From: Candidatus Thiodiazotropha sp. (ex Monitilora ramsayi)
GTDB taxonomy: Bacteria; Pseudomonadota; Gammaproteobacteria; Chromatiales; Chromatiaceae
Assembly: GCA_025655595.1 (NCBI GenBank)
Contig: JAHXIO010000005.1
Location: 186,001 to 250,000 of the forward strand
DNA length: 64,000 nucleotides
Reading direction: 5' to 3'
Part shown: piece after piece, positions 44,537 to 54,751 of the stretch
How the letters are laid out: each line of letters starts with the position of its first letter
How positions within the stretch are numbered: the first letter of the stretch is position 1
Program-made: the position numbers and the translations under genes
Notes under the pieces: model-generated
Database searches by the model: none
The model's input: only the letters and a program-made list of their open reading frames with translations
What the model was told of the DNA's origin: nothing

Positions 44537-47008
44537 CTACCTCGCTACCGGCTCCACTTGCCAGATCTTCTCCGCATACTCCCTGATCGTGCGGTCACTG
44601 GAGAAGTAGCCCATGCGGGCGGTATTGAGAATCGCCATCCGGTTCCATTCATCGGGATGCCGGTAGGCGTTATCCGCTTGGTCGCTGATATCCAGATAGG
44701 ATTGGAAATCTGCCAAAATCTTGAAGTGGTCTGCATTGAGCAGATTGTCGGTGATGGCACGATAGCGATCCGGTTCCTCCGGAGAGAAGTAACCATTGGC
44801 GATCATATCGATGACCCGTCGCAGACAGGGACTGCTTTCGTAGTGGCTCCGGGGATTGTAGCCATGGGAGTTGAGTCTCTCGATATCTTTGGTGGTATGG
44901 CCGAAGATGAAGATGTTCTCGCTGCCTATATGTTTCCGCATCTCCACATTCGCGCCGTCCATGGTGCCCATGGTCAGGGCGCCGTTCAGTGCCAGTTTCA
45001 TATTGCCGGTGCCGGAGGCCTCCATGCCCGCTGTGGAGATCTGCTGAGAGAGTTCTGCGGCTGGGATGATGTCTGATGCGGTGGTAACGTCATAGTTTGG
45101 GATAAAGATGATTTTCAGCCGGTCACTCACTGCCGGGTCATTGTCGATGACATCAGCCACATCGTTGATCAGTCGGATAATCAGTTTGGCCATGGTGTAA
45201 CCCGGTGCCGCCTTACCCCCGAAGATAATTGTGCGGGGTACGAAGTTGTCTGCCCTGGTGTCTGTCAGTCGGTTGTAGATCGTGATGGCCCGCAGCAGGT
45301 TCAGTAGTTGGCGTTTGTACTCATGGATTCGCTTTACCTGCACGTCGAACAGGGTATTGGGGTCTATGTCGCGCTCGAGGTAGTAAGAGATCTGCTTCGC
45401 CAAGTGCTCTTTGTTGGCCAGCTTGATGGCGGCGAATCTTTGTCTGAATTGAGCATCGTCAGCCAACGGCTCGAGGAGCTTCAGTTGATCCAGATCCCTG
45501 ATCCAGTCAGGCCCGATGGCATCGCAAATCAGGCGTGACAGCCCTTTGTTTGACAAGTAGAGCCAGCGCCGGGGAGTGATGCCGTTGGTAACGTTGACGA
45601 TTTTGTTCGGATAGTAGCGGTGAAAGTCGCTGAACGTTCTTCTTTGCAACAGTTCGCTATGCAGTGCGGATACACCGTTAACCCGATGGCTGCCGATGAT
45701 GGCCAGATGGGCCATGCGGATGCGTCGCTCTCCACTGTCATCGATGATAGAGAGTCGATGTAGTAGATCCATGTCTCCCGGTTTCAGGTGACCCAGCATG
45801 AGCAGGAAACGGCGGTTGATTTCATAGATCAGCTGCAAATGCCGGGGCAACAGTTGCTCGAAAATATGCACCGGCCAGGTCTCCAGTGCCTCCGGCAGCA
45901 AGGTATGGTTGGTATAGGAGAAGACGCGGGTGGTGATGTCCCAGGCCGGCTGCCATTCCAGATGGTGCTTGTCCATCAGCAGCCGCATCAATTCGGGTAT
46001 GGCGACAGCGGGATGTGTGTCGTTGAGTTGAATGGCCACCTTTTCCGGCAGTTCTCTCAAGTCTTCGTGGTCGATAAAAAAACGACGCAGGATATCCTTC
46101 AGAGAGGCGCTGACAAAGAAATACTGCTGCTTTAAGCGAAGCAGTTTATTCATGGTCGAGGTATCGTTGGGATAGAGTACCTTTGAGATATTCTCCGAGT
46201 GGGTTTTTCCGACCACCGCTTCCGTGTACTCGCCCAGGTTGAAATAGCTGAGGTCGAAGTCTTCGTAGGCCTTTGCGCTCCATAACCGGAGGTTGTTGAC
46301 GGTGTCGTTGTGAAATCCGGGGATAGGTGTGTCGAAGGCCTGGGCGATGATCACGTCGCCCTCGATCCAGTCGAAGTGGCGTCGCCCCGTCGGGTCCTGA
46401 TACTCCATGACGCGGCCGCCGAAACGAATGCGGTAAGAAACTTCGGGGCGAGGGAACTCCCAGGGATTGCCGTGGGCGAGCCAGTTCTCCGGTAGTTCCA
46501 CCTGTTGTCCGTTCTCAATCTTCTGTCTGAACATGCCGTATTCGAATCGGATGCCATAGCCGTAGCCTGGGATATTTAGCGTTGCCATGGAGTCGAGAAA
46601 GCAGGCCGCGAGCCTGCCAAGACCGCCATTGCCCAATGCAGCGTCGTGTTCGAGACTGCGCAGGCGCTCCAGCTCTATGCCGAGCTTGTGCAGCGCCTCG
46701 GTACAGGCGTCGTAGATATCCATGTTGAGCAGGCTGTTGACCAGGCTGCGGCCGATGAGAAATTCCATCGACAGGTAGTAAACTCGTTTGGGGTCGTGTT
46801 TATAGTAGCTGCGCTGGGTCTCCATCCAGCGCTCGATCAGACGGTCTCTCACTACATGGCTGAATGCCATCATCCAATCATGTTCGGTGGCGGTCAGAGG
46901 GTCCTTGCCAATGGTGTAGACCAGATGGTTGGATACGGAGCGCTGAATTGCTTTGGTGTCTGATCCTAGGTAGTCGTATTTGAATGCACTCTGTTGCTCT
47001 GTACTCAT
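44537..47008 (-). CDS. glgP: Glycogen/starch phosphorylase
   Basis: 823 residues; releases glucose 1-phosphate from alpha-1,4-glucans using phosphate. The pyridoxal-phosphate Lys lies in EASGTGNMKLALNGALTMGT, with DGANVEM after it. VAIQLNDTHPAVAIPELMR and the N-terminal GNGGLGRLAACFLDSMATL are standard. Full length for the family. It borders the DUF3604 island; no other glycogen genes are in the window. Confidence 0.96.
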   Translation of the reverse strand: MSTEQQSAFKYDYLGSDTKAIQRSVSNHLVYTIGKDPLTATEHDWMMAFSHVVRDRLIERWMETQRSYYKHDPKRVYYLSMEFLIGRSLVNSLLNMDIYDACTEALHKLGIELERLRSLEHDAALGNGGLGRLAACFLDSMATLNIPGYGYGIRFEYGMFRQKIENGQQVELPENWLAHGNPWEFPRPEVSYRIRFGGRVMEYQDPTGRRHFDWIEGDVIIAQAFDTPIPGFHNDTVNNLRLWSAKAYEDFDLSYFNLGEYTEAVVGKTHSENISKVLYPNDTSTMNKLLRLKQQYFFVSASLKDILRRFFIDHEDLRELPEKVAIQLNDTHPAVAIPELMRLLMDKHHLEWQPAWDITTRVFSYTNHTLLPEALETWPVHIFEQLLPRHLQLIYEINRRFLLMLGHLKPGDMDLLHRLSIIDDSGERRIRMAHLAIIGSHRVNGVSALHSELLQRRTFSDFHRYYPNKIVNVTNGITPRRWLYLSNKGLSRLICDAIGPDWIRDLDQLKLLEPLADDAQFRQRFAAIKLANKEHLAKQISYYLERDIDPNTLFDVQVKRIHEYKRQLLNLLRAITIYNRLTDTRADNFVPRTIIFGGKAAPGYTMAKLIIRLINDVADVIDNDPAVSDRLKIIFIPNYDVTTASDIIPAAELSQQISTAGMEASGTGNMKLALNGALTMGTMDGANVEMRKHIGSENIFIFGHTTKDIERLNSHGYNPRSHYESSPCLRRVIDMIANGYFSPEEPDRYRAITDNLLNADHFKILADFQSYLDISDQADNAYRHPDEWNRMAILNTARMGYFSSDRTIREYAEKIWQVEPVAR

Positions 47009-47041
47009 CAGTGTGATTCTTCGTTTTCCGCTTCTTTGCCT

Positions 47042-47416
47042 TTAATTGGTAGCACTATTCCAGCGTAGTGCCAAGACGGGAATCTGCTTTAACAGAGGAT
47101 AACAAAGTGGGTAGAGCAGTAATCCGAGGCCATCGGCCGCCAGATCCCAAAGAGAGAACTCCCGGTAGGGTAGATAGTACTGGACGACTTCAATGAACAA
47201 GCCGTAAGCCAGCAGGGGGAGTATTTTTATCCACCCCCAACGATGCTTTGGCGTGGCGAAGTCGAGCAGGAGAGCCAGACAGAGAAATGCCGTTGCATGT
47301 CCAAATTTGTCATTGACGTTTGCAACCGGCGCCTCATTCAATTGACCAAATGATAGATAGCCAACCAGGAGTAGTGTCAGACCGAATAAGACCCGAAAGA
47401 GATCGCGATAGGGCAT
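47042..47416 (-). CDS. VanZ-like membrane protein
   Basis: 124 residues from the ATG at 47416; a GTG one codon earlier is also possible. Four hydrophobic segments, with DKFGHATAFLCLALLL and EVVQYYLPYREFSLWDLAADGLG, which match the VanZ-like family (conserved acidic and His/Gln residues in the loops). Most members are not linked to glycopeptide resistance and their role is unknown. It is 26 bases after purD. Confidence 0.8.
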   Translation of the reverse strand: MPYRDLFRVLFGLTLLLVGYLSFGQLNEAPVANVNDKFGHATAFLCLALLLDFATPKHRWGWIKILPLLAYGLFIEVVQYYLPYREFSLWDLAADGLGLLLYPLCYPLLKQIPVLALRWNSATN

Positions 47417-47442
47417 CACATTCAGGTTTGGTTCGGTGGTGT

Positions 47443-48732
47443 TCAGTGCTTCTCTTCTCTGGCTATGGCGCGATAGGCGATATCGGTGCGGAAATAGACC
47501 CCATCCCAGTGTATGGATCGGGTTAGTTCATAAGCGCGCGCCTGGGCCTGTGTAACGGAATCTCCCAGCGCTGTAGCGCAGAGAACGCGACCGCCCGCCG
47601 TGACAATCTGATCGTTGAGCAGCGATGTTCCTGCATGAAAGACCTTAGCGTCACCGCTTTCTGGCGCTGGCAGGCCGCTGATGGGCAGATTTTTTCCATA
47701 GGCTCCAGGGTAGCCGCCTGCGGCCAGTACCACGCCTACCGCGGCACGGGGATCCCATGTGGTGCTCTCTCTATCGAGCTGCTGATCAAGTGCAGATAGG
47801 CAGTGAGCAACAAGATCGGATTGCATGCGTAACATAATGGGCTGAGTTTCCGGGTCACCGAATCGGCAGTTGTATTCAATGACTTTGGGTGTGCCGTCGG
47901 CTGTGATCATGAGGCCGGCGTAGAGAAAACCGGTATAGGGGTGTCCCTCGTCAGCCATGCCTTTGACTGTTGGCAGAATCACCTGATCCATGATGCGCTG
48001 GTGTACCGTCTCTGTGACTACAGGGGCCGGTGAATAAGCGCCCATGCCGCCGGTATTGGGTCCGGTGTCACCGTCGCCAATGCGCTTGTGATCCTGGCTG
48101 GTGGCCATGGTCAGTACATGTTTGCCATCCGCCATGACGATAAAGCTGGCCTCTTCACCTTCCAGGTACTCCTCGATGACCACTTGGTGTCCCGCTTCTC
48201 CGAAGGCATTGCCGGCCAGCATGTCACGGACTGCTTTCTCGGCAGCCTCGAGATCCATGGCGACAATGACGCCTTTGCCCGCAGCCAGTCCATCCGCCTT
48301 GACGACGATCGGCGCGCCAACCTTTTTCAGGTAGGCGATCGCAGGGTCGGTATCGGTGAATGTGCGGTAGTCGGCAGTGGGGATATTGTGACGGGCGAGG
48401 AAGTCCTTGGTGAACGATTTTGATCCCTCCAATTGCGCCGCTTCACGGCTTGGGCCAAAACATTTCAGGCCTGCCGCCTGAAACGCATCGACGATACCTA
48501 TGACCAATGGGGCTTCCGGACCGACTATAGTCAGTGCGATACCTTTCTCTTTTGCAAAGTCGACCAACGCTTCAATATCGTTGACGCCGATATCCACATT
48601 TTCCAGCCTGGCTTCCAGTGCCGTGCCGGCGTTGCCTGGCGCGACAAAGACCTTGTCTGCAAGAGGGGATTGGGCTGCTTTCCAGGCCAGGGCATGTTCA
48701 CGGCCGCCTGAGCCGATGACAAGTATGTTCAT
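47443..48732 (-). CDS. purD: Phosphoribosylamine-glycine ligase
   Basis: 429 residues, ATP-grasp enzyme that makes GAR in purine synthesis. [12 protein letters not shown] at the start, [43 protein letters not shown] and [18 protein letters not shown] are diagnostic. It follows purH, as in many gammaproteobacteria, with 113 bases between that contain two hairpins. Confidence 0.97.
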   Translation of the reverse strand: MNILVIGSGGREHALAWKAAQSPLADKVFVAPGNAGTALEARLENVDIGVNDIEALVDFAKEKGIALTIVGPEAPLVIGIVDAFQAAGLKCFGPSREAAQLEGSKSFTKDFLARHNIPTADYRTFTDTDPAIAYLKKVGAPIVVKADGLAAGKGVIVAMDLEAAEKAVRDMLAGNAFGEAGHQVVIEEYLEGEEASFIVMADGKHVLTMATSQDHKRIGDGDTGPNTGGMGAYSPAPVVTETVHQRIMDQVILPTVKGMADEGHPYTGFLYAGLMITADGTPKVIEYNCRFGDPETQPIMLRMQSDLVAHCLSALDQQLDRESTTWDPRAAVGVVLAAGGYPGAYGKNLPISGLPAPESGDAKVFHAGTSLLNDQIVTAGGRVLCATALGDSVTQAQARAYELTRSIHWDGVYFRTDIAYRAIAREEKH

Positions 48733-48785
48733 TTTCGTTCGGGGTCCAACTCTATTACGGATATTTTTTTTGACTTGGTTCGGTG

Positions 48786-48828
48786 TCTCGGCATCCTTGC
48801 CGAGATGGCTCAGGTCGGCACGGTGCCG
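48786..48828. repeat. Two hairpins in the purH-purD gap
   Basis: TCTCGGC (48786-48792) pairs with GCCGAGA (48799-48805), and CGGCA (48816-48820) with TGCCG (48824-48828). On the minus strand both lie between the purH stop and the purD start, with no T run after them. They may reduce read-through or set the purD/purH ratio. Confidence 0.45.
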
Positions 48829-48845
48829 GGAACTATCTTACCCGC

Positions 48846-50405
48846 TCAGTGGCGGAAATGGCGCATGCCGGTAAAGACCATGGCCATGCCATGCTCGTCA
48901 GCGGCGGCGATAGCTTCCTCGTCGCGCATGGAACCGCCGGGTTGTATCACAGCTGCGATCCCGGCCTCTGCTGCATTATCGATGCCGTCCCGGAAGGGGA
49001 AAAAGGCGTCTGAAGCCATTACCGACCCCTTGACTTCCAGTCCGGCATGCTCCGCTTTGATGCCGGCGATGCGTGCGGAGTTGACCCGGCTCATCTGACC
49101 GGCGCCGACACCGATGGTCATACCGTCCCGGCCATAGACGATGGCGTTGGATTTGACATATTTGGCCACCCGCCAGGTGAAGAGCAGATCGCGCATCTCC
49201 TGTTCGGTGGGTTGGCGTTTGGTGACTACCTGAATCTCTTTGTTCAATTGCAGGTCGGCGTCCTGCACCAGCAGACCGCCGTTGACGCGCTTGTATTCGG
49301 TGCGATGGATGGCTTCACTGGTCCACTCTCCACAGGAGAGCAGGCGCACGTTCTTCTTACTGCTTACCTCCTCGATGGCTGCGGCAGAAACCTTGGGGGC
49401 GATGATCACCTCGACGAACTGACGAGCCACAATGGCTTTGGCCGTCTCTCCGTCCAGTTCTCCGTTGAAAGCAATGATGCCGCCGAAGGCGGATTCGGGA
49501 TCGGTGCTGTAGGCGCGGTCGTAGGCCTCCAGCAGATTTGCACCGTAGGCGACGCCACAGGGGTTGGCGTGTTTGACGATGACGCAGGCGGGACCCTCGT
49601 CAAAACTCTTGACGCACTCCAAGGCGGCATCGGTATCGGCGATGTTGTTGTAAGAGAGTTCCTTGCCCTGAAGTTGTGTGGCGGTAGCGACACTGGCTTC
49701 CTCAATGCGGTGTTCCACATAGAAGGCGGCCTTCTGATGGGGGTTCTCACCGTAACGCATGGTCTGACTCTGCTTGAACTGCAGTGAGAGGGTGCGGGGA
49801 AAATCGCTGGGTTCGGCGCCGACACGCGTACCGAGGTAGTTGGCAATGGCGGCGTCATAACGGGCGGTGTGCTCGAAGGTCTTTACCGCCAGGTCGAAAC
49901 GGGTGGCGTCGGTTACGGCGTTGTCGTTTTCCGACATCTCCTGCAGCACCCGCGTGTAGTCGTCAGTATCGACGACAACCGTGACGTCCTGATGATTCTT
50001 GGCCGCGGCACGCAACATAGTGGGGCCGCCGATATCGATATTCTCGATCGCTGTGGGCAGGTCGCAATCGGGATTGGCGACTGTCTCTTCGAACGGGTAT
50101 AGGTTGACCACAATCAGATCGATGGCGCCGATGCCGTTCTCTTTCATAACCAAGTCATCGGTGCCGCGTCTGCCGAGTATGCCGCCATGAATTTTCGGGT
50201 GCAGGGTCTTGACCCGCCCGTCCATCATCTCGGGAAACCCGGTGTACTCAGAAACCTCGGTGACGGGGATGTCGCTTTTCGTCAGTAGCTTGGCGGTGCC
50301 GCCGGTGGATAGGATTTCGATCTTTCTGTCGGCGAGGTTGCGGGCGAATTCGACGATGCCGGTTTTGTCGGATACGCTGATGAGAGCGCGCTTTATCGAT
50401 GCCAT
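48846..50405 (-). CDS. purH: Bifunctional AICAR transformylase / IMP cyclohydrolase
   Basis: 519 residues. The N-terminal cyclohydrolase ([40 protein letters not shown]) and C-terminal transformylase ([48 protein letters not shown]) are both complete. Catalyses the last two steps to IMP. Upstream of it is fis, with 103 bases between. Confidence 0.97.
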   Translation of the reverse strand: MASIKRALISVSDKTGIVEFARNLADRKIEILSTGGTAKLLTKSDIPVTEVSEYTGFPEMMDGRVKTLHPKIHGGILGRRGTDDLVMKENGIGAIDLIVVNLYPFEETVANPDCDLPTAIENIDIGGPTMLRAAAKNHQDVTVVVDTDDYTRVLQEMSENDNAVTDATRFDLAVKTFEHTARYDAAIANYLGTRVGAEPSDFPRTLSLQFKQSQTMRYGENPHQKAAFYVEHRIEEASVATATQLQGKELSYNNIADTDAALECVKSFDEGPACVIVKHANPCGVAYGANLLEAYDRAYSTDPESAFGGIIAFNGELDGETAKAIVARQFVEVIIAPKVSAAAIEEVSSKKNVRLLSCGEWTSEAIHRTEYKRVNGGLLVQDADLQLNKEIQVVTKRQPTEQEMRDLLFTWRVAKYVKSNAIVYGRDGMTIGVGAGQMSRVNSARIAGIKAEHAGLEVKGSVMASDAFFPFRDGIDNAAEAGIAAVIQPGGSMRDEEAIAAADEHGMAMVFTGMRHFRH

Positions 50406-50508
50406 GGCTGGTTTTCTCTATCTTGTTTAACGTAAATCGGGCAGTCGCCGAATGCGCTGTATATCATCGCATTGGACGACTGCCCGTGTGTATGGGCCTA
50501 GAAGTTCT

Positions 50509-50805
50509 TCAGTCCAGATCGTACTGAGAGAGCTTCTTGCGTAATGTACTGCGACTGATGCCGAGAATCGAGGCTGCCAGTGTCTGATTACCGCCGGTGT
50601 GTTTCATCACGCTCTCCAGCAGTGGCGCTTCCACCTCATTCATGACCAGACGGTAGAGGTTATTCGCGCCATGGCCATTGAGATTCTGGAAATATCGTTG
50701 CATCGCGTCACTGACGCATTGGCGCAACGGTTCAGACTTCTTGCTGTGCGTGACCGTCAGCCGGCTCTCTTTGTCTTTATTGAACAGACTTGCGTCGATG
50801 TTCAT
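50509..50805 (-). CDS. fis: DNA-binding protein Fis
   Basis: 98 residues. The C-terminal helix-turn-helix GGNQTLAASILGISRSTLRKKLSQYDLD-type end (split: GGNQTLAASILGI, then RSTLRKKL) is the Fis signature. Fis bends DNA and controls rRNA operons, recombination and nucleoid form. It overlaps dusB by four bases, the conserved dusB-fis operon. Confidence 0.97.
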   Translation of the reverse strand: MNIDASLFNKDKESRLTVTHSKKSEPLRQCVSDAMQRYFQNLNGHGANNLYRLVMNEVEAPLLESVMKHTGGNQTLAASILGISRSTLRKKLSQYDLD

Positions 50806-51788
50806 GCCGCCAGTTCCCCTTTCTCTCTTTGGCGCTCGAAAAATTCGCGCGTGTAACGCAGTTGCTGGCTGGCTGATTCCGTTCGATTGATGTTGTCCCT
50901 GAATTGCGCACCGTTGGGGTGACGCTTGCTATACCAGGCAATGTGTTTGCGGGCGATTCGGGTGCCCATCTTTTCCCCATAGAAAATGTAAAGCTGAGCC
51001 AGGTGCTCGAGCAGAATATCTGCCACCCAACGGGGGTCTGGAGACGGCAGTAGTGTCCCCTTCTCCAGATAGTGGCCGATCTCCCGGAAGATCCAGGGCC
51101 TTCCTTGTGCTGCGCGGCCGATCATCAGACCGTCGGCGCCTGTGACTTCGAGTACCTGCTTGGCTTTCTCTGGGGAATCGATGTCCCCGTTGGCGATAAC
51201 CGGTATGCCAATCTGTTGTTTGATCTGTCGAATGGTGTCGTACTCGGCTTCACCGGCAAACTTGCAGGCGCGCGTCCGACCATGGACCGACAGGGCCTGA
51301 ACGCCTGCTTGTTCAGCAATTTTTGCGATTCTGACTCCATTTCTTTCCGACTTGCTCTGTCCTGTCCGTATTTTTAGGGTGACCGGCGCCTCGACGGCAT
51401 CCACGACTGCCTGCAATAATTCGGCTACCAGGGACTCATCCTTCAGTAGTGCGGATCCGGCCGCTTTGCGGCAGACTTTTTTGGCGGGGCAGCCCATGTT
51501 GATATCGATAATCTGTGCGCCAAACTCGATATTGGCTCTGGCTGCATCAGCCATCATTCCGGGATCCGAGCCCAGTATCTGTACCGCAATCGGACCCTCT
51601 TCACCTCGATGGTCAAGTCGCTTCACGCTTTTACGGGTCCCCCAAAGCGCGGCATCGGCAGAGATCATTTCGGACACGGCCAAGCCTGCTCCCAGCTTTC
51701 TGCAGAGTTGGCGAAAAGGTCTGTCGGTAACACCCGCCATGGGCGCAAGCAACAGATTGTTGTCTAGCTTATAGGGTCCGATTTGCAT
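50802..51788 (-). CDS. dusB: tRNA-dihydrouridine synthase B
   Basis: 328 residues, FMN enzyme that reduces uridine at position 17 of tRNA D loops. LAPMAGVTDRPFRQLCRKLGA at the start (split after 20), INMGCPAKKVCRKAAGSALL with the catalytic Cys, VHGRTR and ANGDI are typical. Directly coupled to fis. The 261 bases upstream hold no recognised element. Confidence 0.96.
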   Translation of the reverse strand: MQIGPYKLDNNLLLAPMAGVTDRPFRQLCRKLGAGLAVSEMISADAALWGTRKSVKRLDHRGEEGPIAVQILGSDPGMMADAARANIEFGAQIIDINMGCPAKKVCRKAAGSALLKDESLVAELLQAVVDAVEAPVTLKIRTGQSKSERNGVRIAKIAEQAGVQALSVHGRTRACKFAGEAEYDTIRQIKQQIGIPVIANGDIDSPEKAKQVLEVTGADGLMIGRAAQGRPWIFREIGHYLEKGTLLPSPDPRWVADILLEHLAQLYIFYGEKMGTRIARKHIAWYSKRHPNGAQFRDNINRTESASQQLRYTREFFERQREKGELAA

Positions 51789-52049
51789 TCAATCCGCCCT
51801 TCTTAACGGGGGCTGTTCTTGATCGAGAAGGGGTTGGGATACTACCGCTATTGCGTGGCGGAATCAAAACTAAAATTGACTTCAATTGACCTGGGTACGG
51901 TACCAATAAAGTGCGTATGTGCGAACTGGCTCTAAGGCTTCCGACTAAGCCGTTAAATCTCATTGAAAAATGGATTTTTGAGCAGTGTAAAAGATTCCAA
52001 CACTCATAAAATGAGAATGGTAATTATCCAGTATTGGTTTTGACGAATT

Positions 52050-53345
52050 CTAAAGAAAATCGAAGGAGAACCCGGTGACCTCATTACCAGGGTCGATGAC
52101 TCTCATTTCAGCGAGGACCGTTTCCGCCTTTGGCATCATGGATCGATTCTTATTGTCGTCAGGCAGATATTCATCTGCCGCGAAGATGCGGCGTGCAACA
52201 AGTTTTCCATTGTCGTTGTACAGGCTCAATTGCAGCTTTGGATAGGGTTGTTCATAAGGTGCGGTATTGACCATGTAGAGTTGCATGAAGAGGACATCAG
52301 GCTCATCTGGATCGGTACTGAGATTGCGTTCTTGAATGACGATTTTTGTCGTGTCTTTCCGTATTGGTATTTCGCACCCCGCAATCTGGCAAAAGAGCCC
52401 TAAAACCTGGCGACCGACATCGTATTGAATCAGTTCATGACGAAATTGCCAGGTGAGCTGACTGCTGAGTAGTATGAGCAGTACCAGTGAGCCCACCAGC
52501 CAAAAAGTGCGGCTTGATGTGTGCTGCGTAGCGGTCTCATCCGCTTCAAAAGTGAGGGCTTTGTCGTCTGCAGGCGGTTGTGTGGTCGGATCTGGTTCGT
52601 CGGTATGGGCGCGAAATGAGGGTATGGAGTCGTAATCCGGTCGGCCTTCAAGAGTGTCGATGACCCCATCTTTCAGGATGCTGTCACCGAAGTCGTAACC
52701 GTCGGGAAGCGTATCTCCTGCAGATTCTGCATCCGGTGTTTCGTTAGTGACAAATTCGATGACCTCGGCTGATGCTTCCGTCTTCTCGTCAGCCATTAAC
52801 AGTGAGGTGTCAGTGTCCCGGTCCAGTAGCTCCGACATCTGGGATTCGGTGCCGGCGTCGAGGTAGTCCGGTTCGGTCTCGAGACCGTCATCCTGTTCCA
52901 GGATATATTCAGAGTTGGCGTTTTCCTTATCTACATCGGCTTTCGTGGATGCATCAGGTTCAACGTTATCCTGGTCGCTATTTCTATCTTCCGGTCCACT
53001 GTCGGATGAACCTGGTGACTCATCATCTGGGGGTGATTCCGTATCGTCTAGAGAAGGCTCGGTTTCCTCTTGATCAGAGTTCCAGGGTTCCTGGTCAGGA
53101 TCGTTGTGTTCGGTTTCCTCCTGTTCGGTGTCCAATTCCTCCAGGTCAAGATCGGTAGGGTCGGCATCCAATGAGGACCCATCCGCCTCCTCCTGTTGAA
53201 GAAAGTCGACAGGGGATTCATGCAGACGAAGCAGGGCGTTGAAAACCTGGTTGCACTGGTTGCAGCGTACCTTGCCATCGGCGACCTTGAGTTGTTCCGG
53301 TCCGATACGGAACAGGGTCTTGCAGTGTGGGCACTGAGTCAGCAT
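52050..53345 (-). CDS. Zinc-ribbon membrane protein with DUF3426 domain
   Basis: 431 residues. An N-terminal MJ0042-type zinc ribbon has CPHC (5-8) and CNQC (28-31). Residues 50-270 are a very acidic, low-complexity linker rich in Asp, Glu, Ser and Pro. One membrane helix (TFWLVGSLVLLILLSSQL) follows, then the periplasmic DUF3426 domain with TAPYEQPYPKLQLSLYND. This family sits between prmA and dusB in many gammaproteobacteria; its function is unknown. The linker is longer than usual. Confidence 0.87.
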   Translation of the reverse strand: MLTQCPHCKTLFRIGPEQLKVADGKVRCNQCNQVFNALLRLHESPVDFLQQEEADGSSLDADPTDLDLEELDTEQEETEHNDPDQEPWNSDQEETEPSLDDTESPPDDESPGSSDSGPEDRNSDQDNVEPDASTKADVDKENANSEYILEQDDGLETEPDYLDAGTESQMSELLDRDTDTSLLMADEKTEASAEVIEFVTNETPDAESAGDTLPDGYDFGDSILKDGVIDTLEGRPDYDSIPSFRAHTDEPDPTTQPPADDKALTFEADETATQHTSSRTFWLVGSLVLLILLSSQLTWQFRHELIQYDVGRQVLGLFCQIAGCEIPIRKDTTKIVIQERNLSTDPDEPDVLFMQLYMVNTAPYEQPYPKLQLSLYNDNGKLVARRIFAADEYLPDDNKNRSMMPKAETVLAEMRVIDPGNEVTGFSFDFL

Positions 53346-53437
53346 GGTTCAGATAAAGACGTCTTTTGGGACCTTTAAGTTAGACGGAAGCGGCCTGACT
53401 GGCAACATCTTTCATCCATCTCCTCCTGGGAAATGCG

Positions 53438-54322
53438 TCAAATGGGTTTAGTGCCTGAGACGAGTATCCACTCGTCGCACCGTTCTGGCAGAGACAGATG
53501 GGTGAATGGTTGATATCGCGCGAATATATCCGAGTGCTGCTCCACCAGGATCCCTGAGAGGGCCAGACTGCCTCCCGGCTTTAGCAAGGCGTTCAGGGTG
53601 GGTGCGAGTTGTACTAAGGGCTCGGCGAGTATATTTGCAACCAGGATATCCGCAGGCGTATCGGCAACCTCTTCCGGCAGTTGGGTTGTGACCTTTTCAC
53701 TGACGCTGTTCTTTTCGGCGTTGTCTCGGGTCGCCTGCAGTGCCTGGGGATCGTGATCGACCGCAATGGCAGATGCTGCACCGAGTTTGAGGGCGGCAAT
53801 TGCCAGAATACCCGAGCCACAGCCATAGTCGATCACCGTCTTGCCAACCAGATCCAGACCGTCAAGCCACTCGAGACAGAGCGCGGTGGTGGGGTGTGTG
53901 CCGGTGCCAAAAGCCAGTCCTGGGTCAAGCTGTATCACTACGCTGTCGGGTTCCGTTACCGAGTGGCCCTCTGGGCATATCCAGAGTCTTCGTCCAAATT
54001 GCATGGGTTTGAAATGCTCCAGCCACTCTCGTTCCCAGATTCTATCCTCGATCCTTTCCCATACGATTCGATCGGCTTGCTCCGTATTGAGTGTTTCAAT
54101 GAGGGCCTGTTTTAGCCGTTTGGGGTCCTGGTCTCCATCGAAAAGTGCGGTGACACGAGTCTGGTTCCAGAGCTGCTGACTTTCCGGAGGCAGCTCCAAC
54201 AGCGGCTGGTCTCCCGCATCGCCCATGGTGACCGAGAGCGCGCCGAGGTTCTGAAAAACCAGTTCATACAGCGGCGCTTCGGCTTCGCTGGTGTCGATGG
54301 AGAGCTGTAGCCATGAGACCAT
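53438..54322 (-). CDS. prmA: Ribosomal protein L11 methyltransferase
   Basis: 294 residues from the ATG at 54322 (MVSWLQLSID); an upstream ATG adds 16 residues with no family match. The S-adenosylmethionine site is VIDYGCGSGILAIAALKLGA, with FGTGTHPTTALCLE before it and ILVANILAEPL after. It trimethylates ribosomal protein L11. In relatives it follows accC directly; here two divergent genes intervene. Confidence 0.95.
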   Translation of the reverse strand: MVSWLQLSIDTSEAEAPLYELVFQNLGALSVTMGDAGDQPLLELPPESQQLWNQTRVTALFDGDQDPKRLKQALIETLNTEQADRIVWERIEDRIWEREWLEHFKPMQFGRRLWICPEGHSVTEPDSVVIQLDPGLAFGTGTHPTTALCLEWLDGLDLVGKTVIDYGCGSGILAIAALKLGAASAIAVDHDPQALQATRDNAEKNSVSEKVTTQLPEEVADTPADILVANILAEPLVQLAPTLNALLKPGGSLALSGILVEQHSDIFARYQPFTHLSLPERCDEWILVSGTKPI

Positions 54323-54416
54323 TTTTGATAGGCTCCAAGGTGGGGAGTAAATGGGATCCGAGATTATCAAGCAAGTTCTATTATTTTGATAGCCGCGTTA
54401 TACGCAAGGAGGCGCT

Positions 54417-54722
54417 ATGGCATCAGGACTGGACAAGGAGCAGGTTCGGCAAACGACTATTGAGTTTTATTCCATTGGCCGAAGCGGAAGCTGGAAACTG
54501 GACGTTAATGAACGTGTGGCGGAGGTTTTTGGTTGCATGCTTGAAGAGGCGAAGAGGTGCACCAAAGCACTCAACTGGGTGCCCAGACCCCCTGGAGGTA
54601 AGGCAAAGATAGCCTGGCTGGTGAAGAATATTTCTAAAAGCGCCGTTCGATCGATGGGGATGGGCTGGCACACACCTGTGTTCAGATGGTCATTCGAAAC
54701 TGGGATCGGGAACTCAGATTAG
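54417..54722 (+). CDS. Hypothetical protein
   Basis: 101 residues; ATG preceded by AAGGAGG at good spacing, which supports expression. Begins MASGLDKEQVRQTTIEFYS and contains CMLEEAKRCTKALNWVPRPP. It is basic overall (Lys/Arg-rich near 60-80), soluble, with two Cys. I do not recognise a family. It is inserted between prmA and accC on the opposite strand, so it probably arrived separately. Confidence 0.6.
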   Translation: MASGLDKEQVRQTTIEFYSIGRSGSWKLDVNERVAEVFGCMLEEAKRCTKALNWVPRPPGGKAKIAWLVKNISKSAVRSMGMGWHTPVFRWSFETGIGNSD

Positions 54723-54751
54723 CTTCCATGCTTGGTTGAAGGAGGAAGAGA

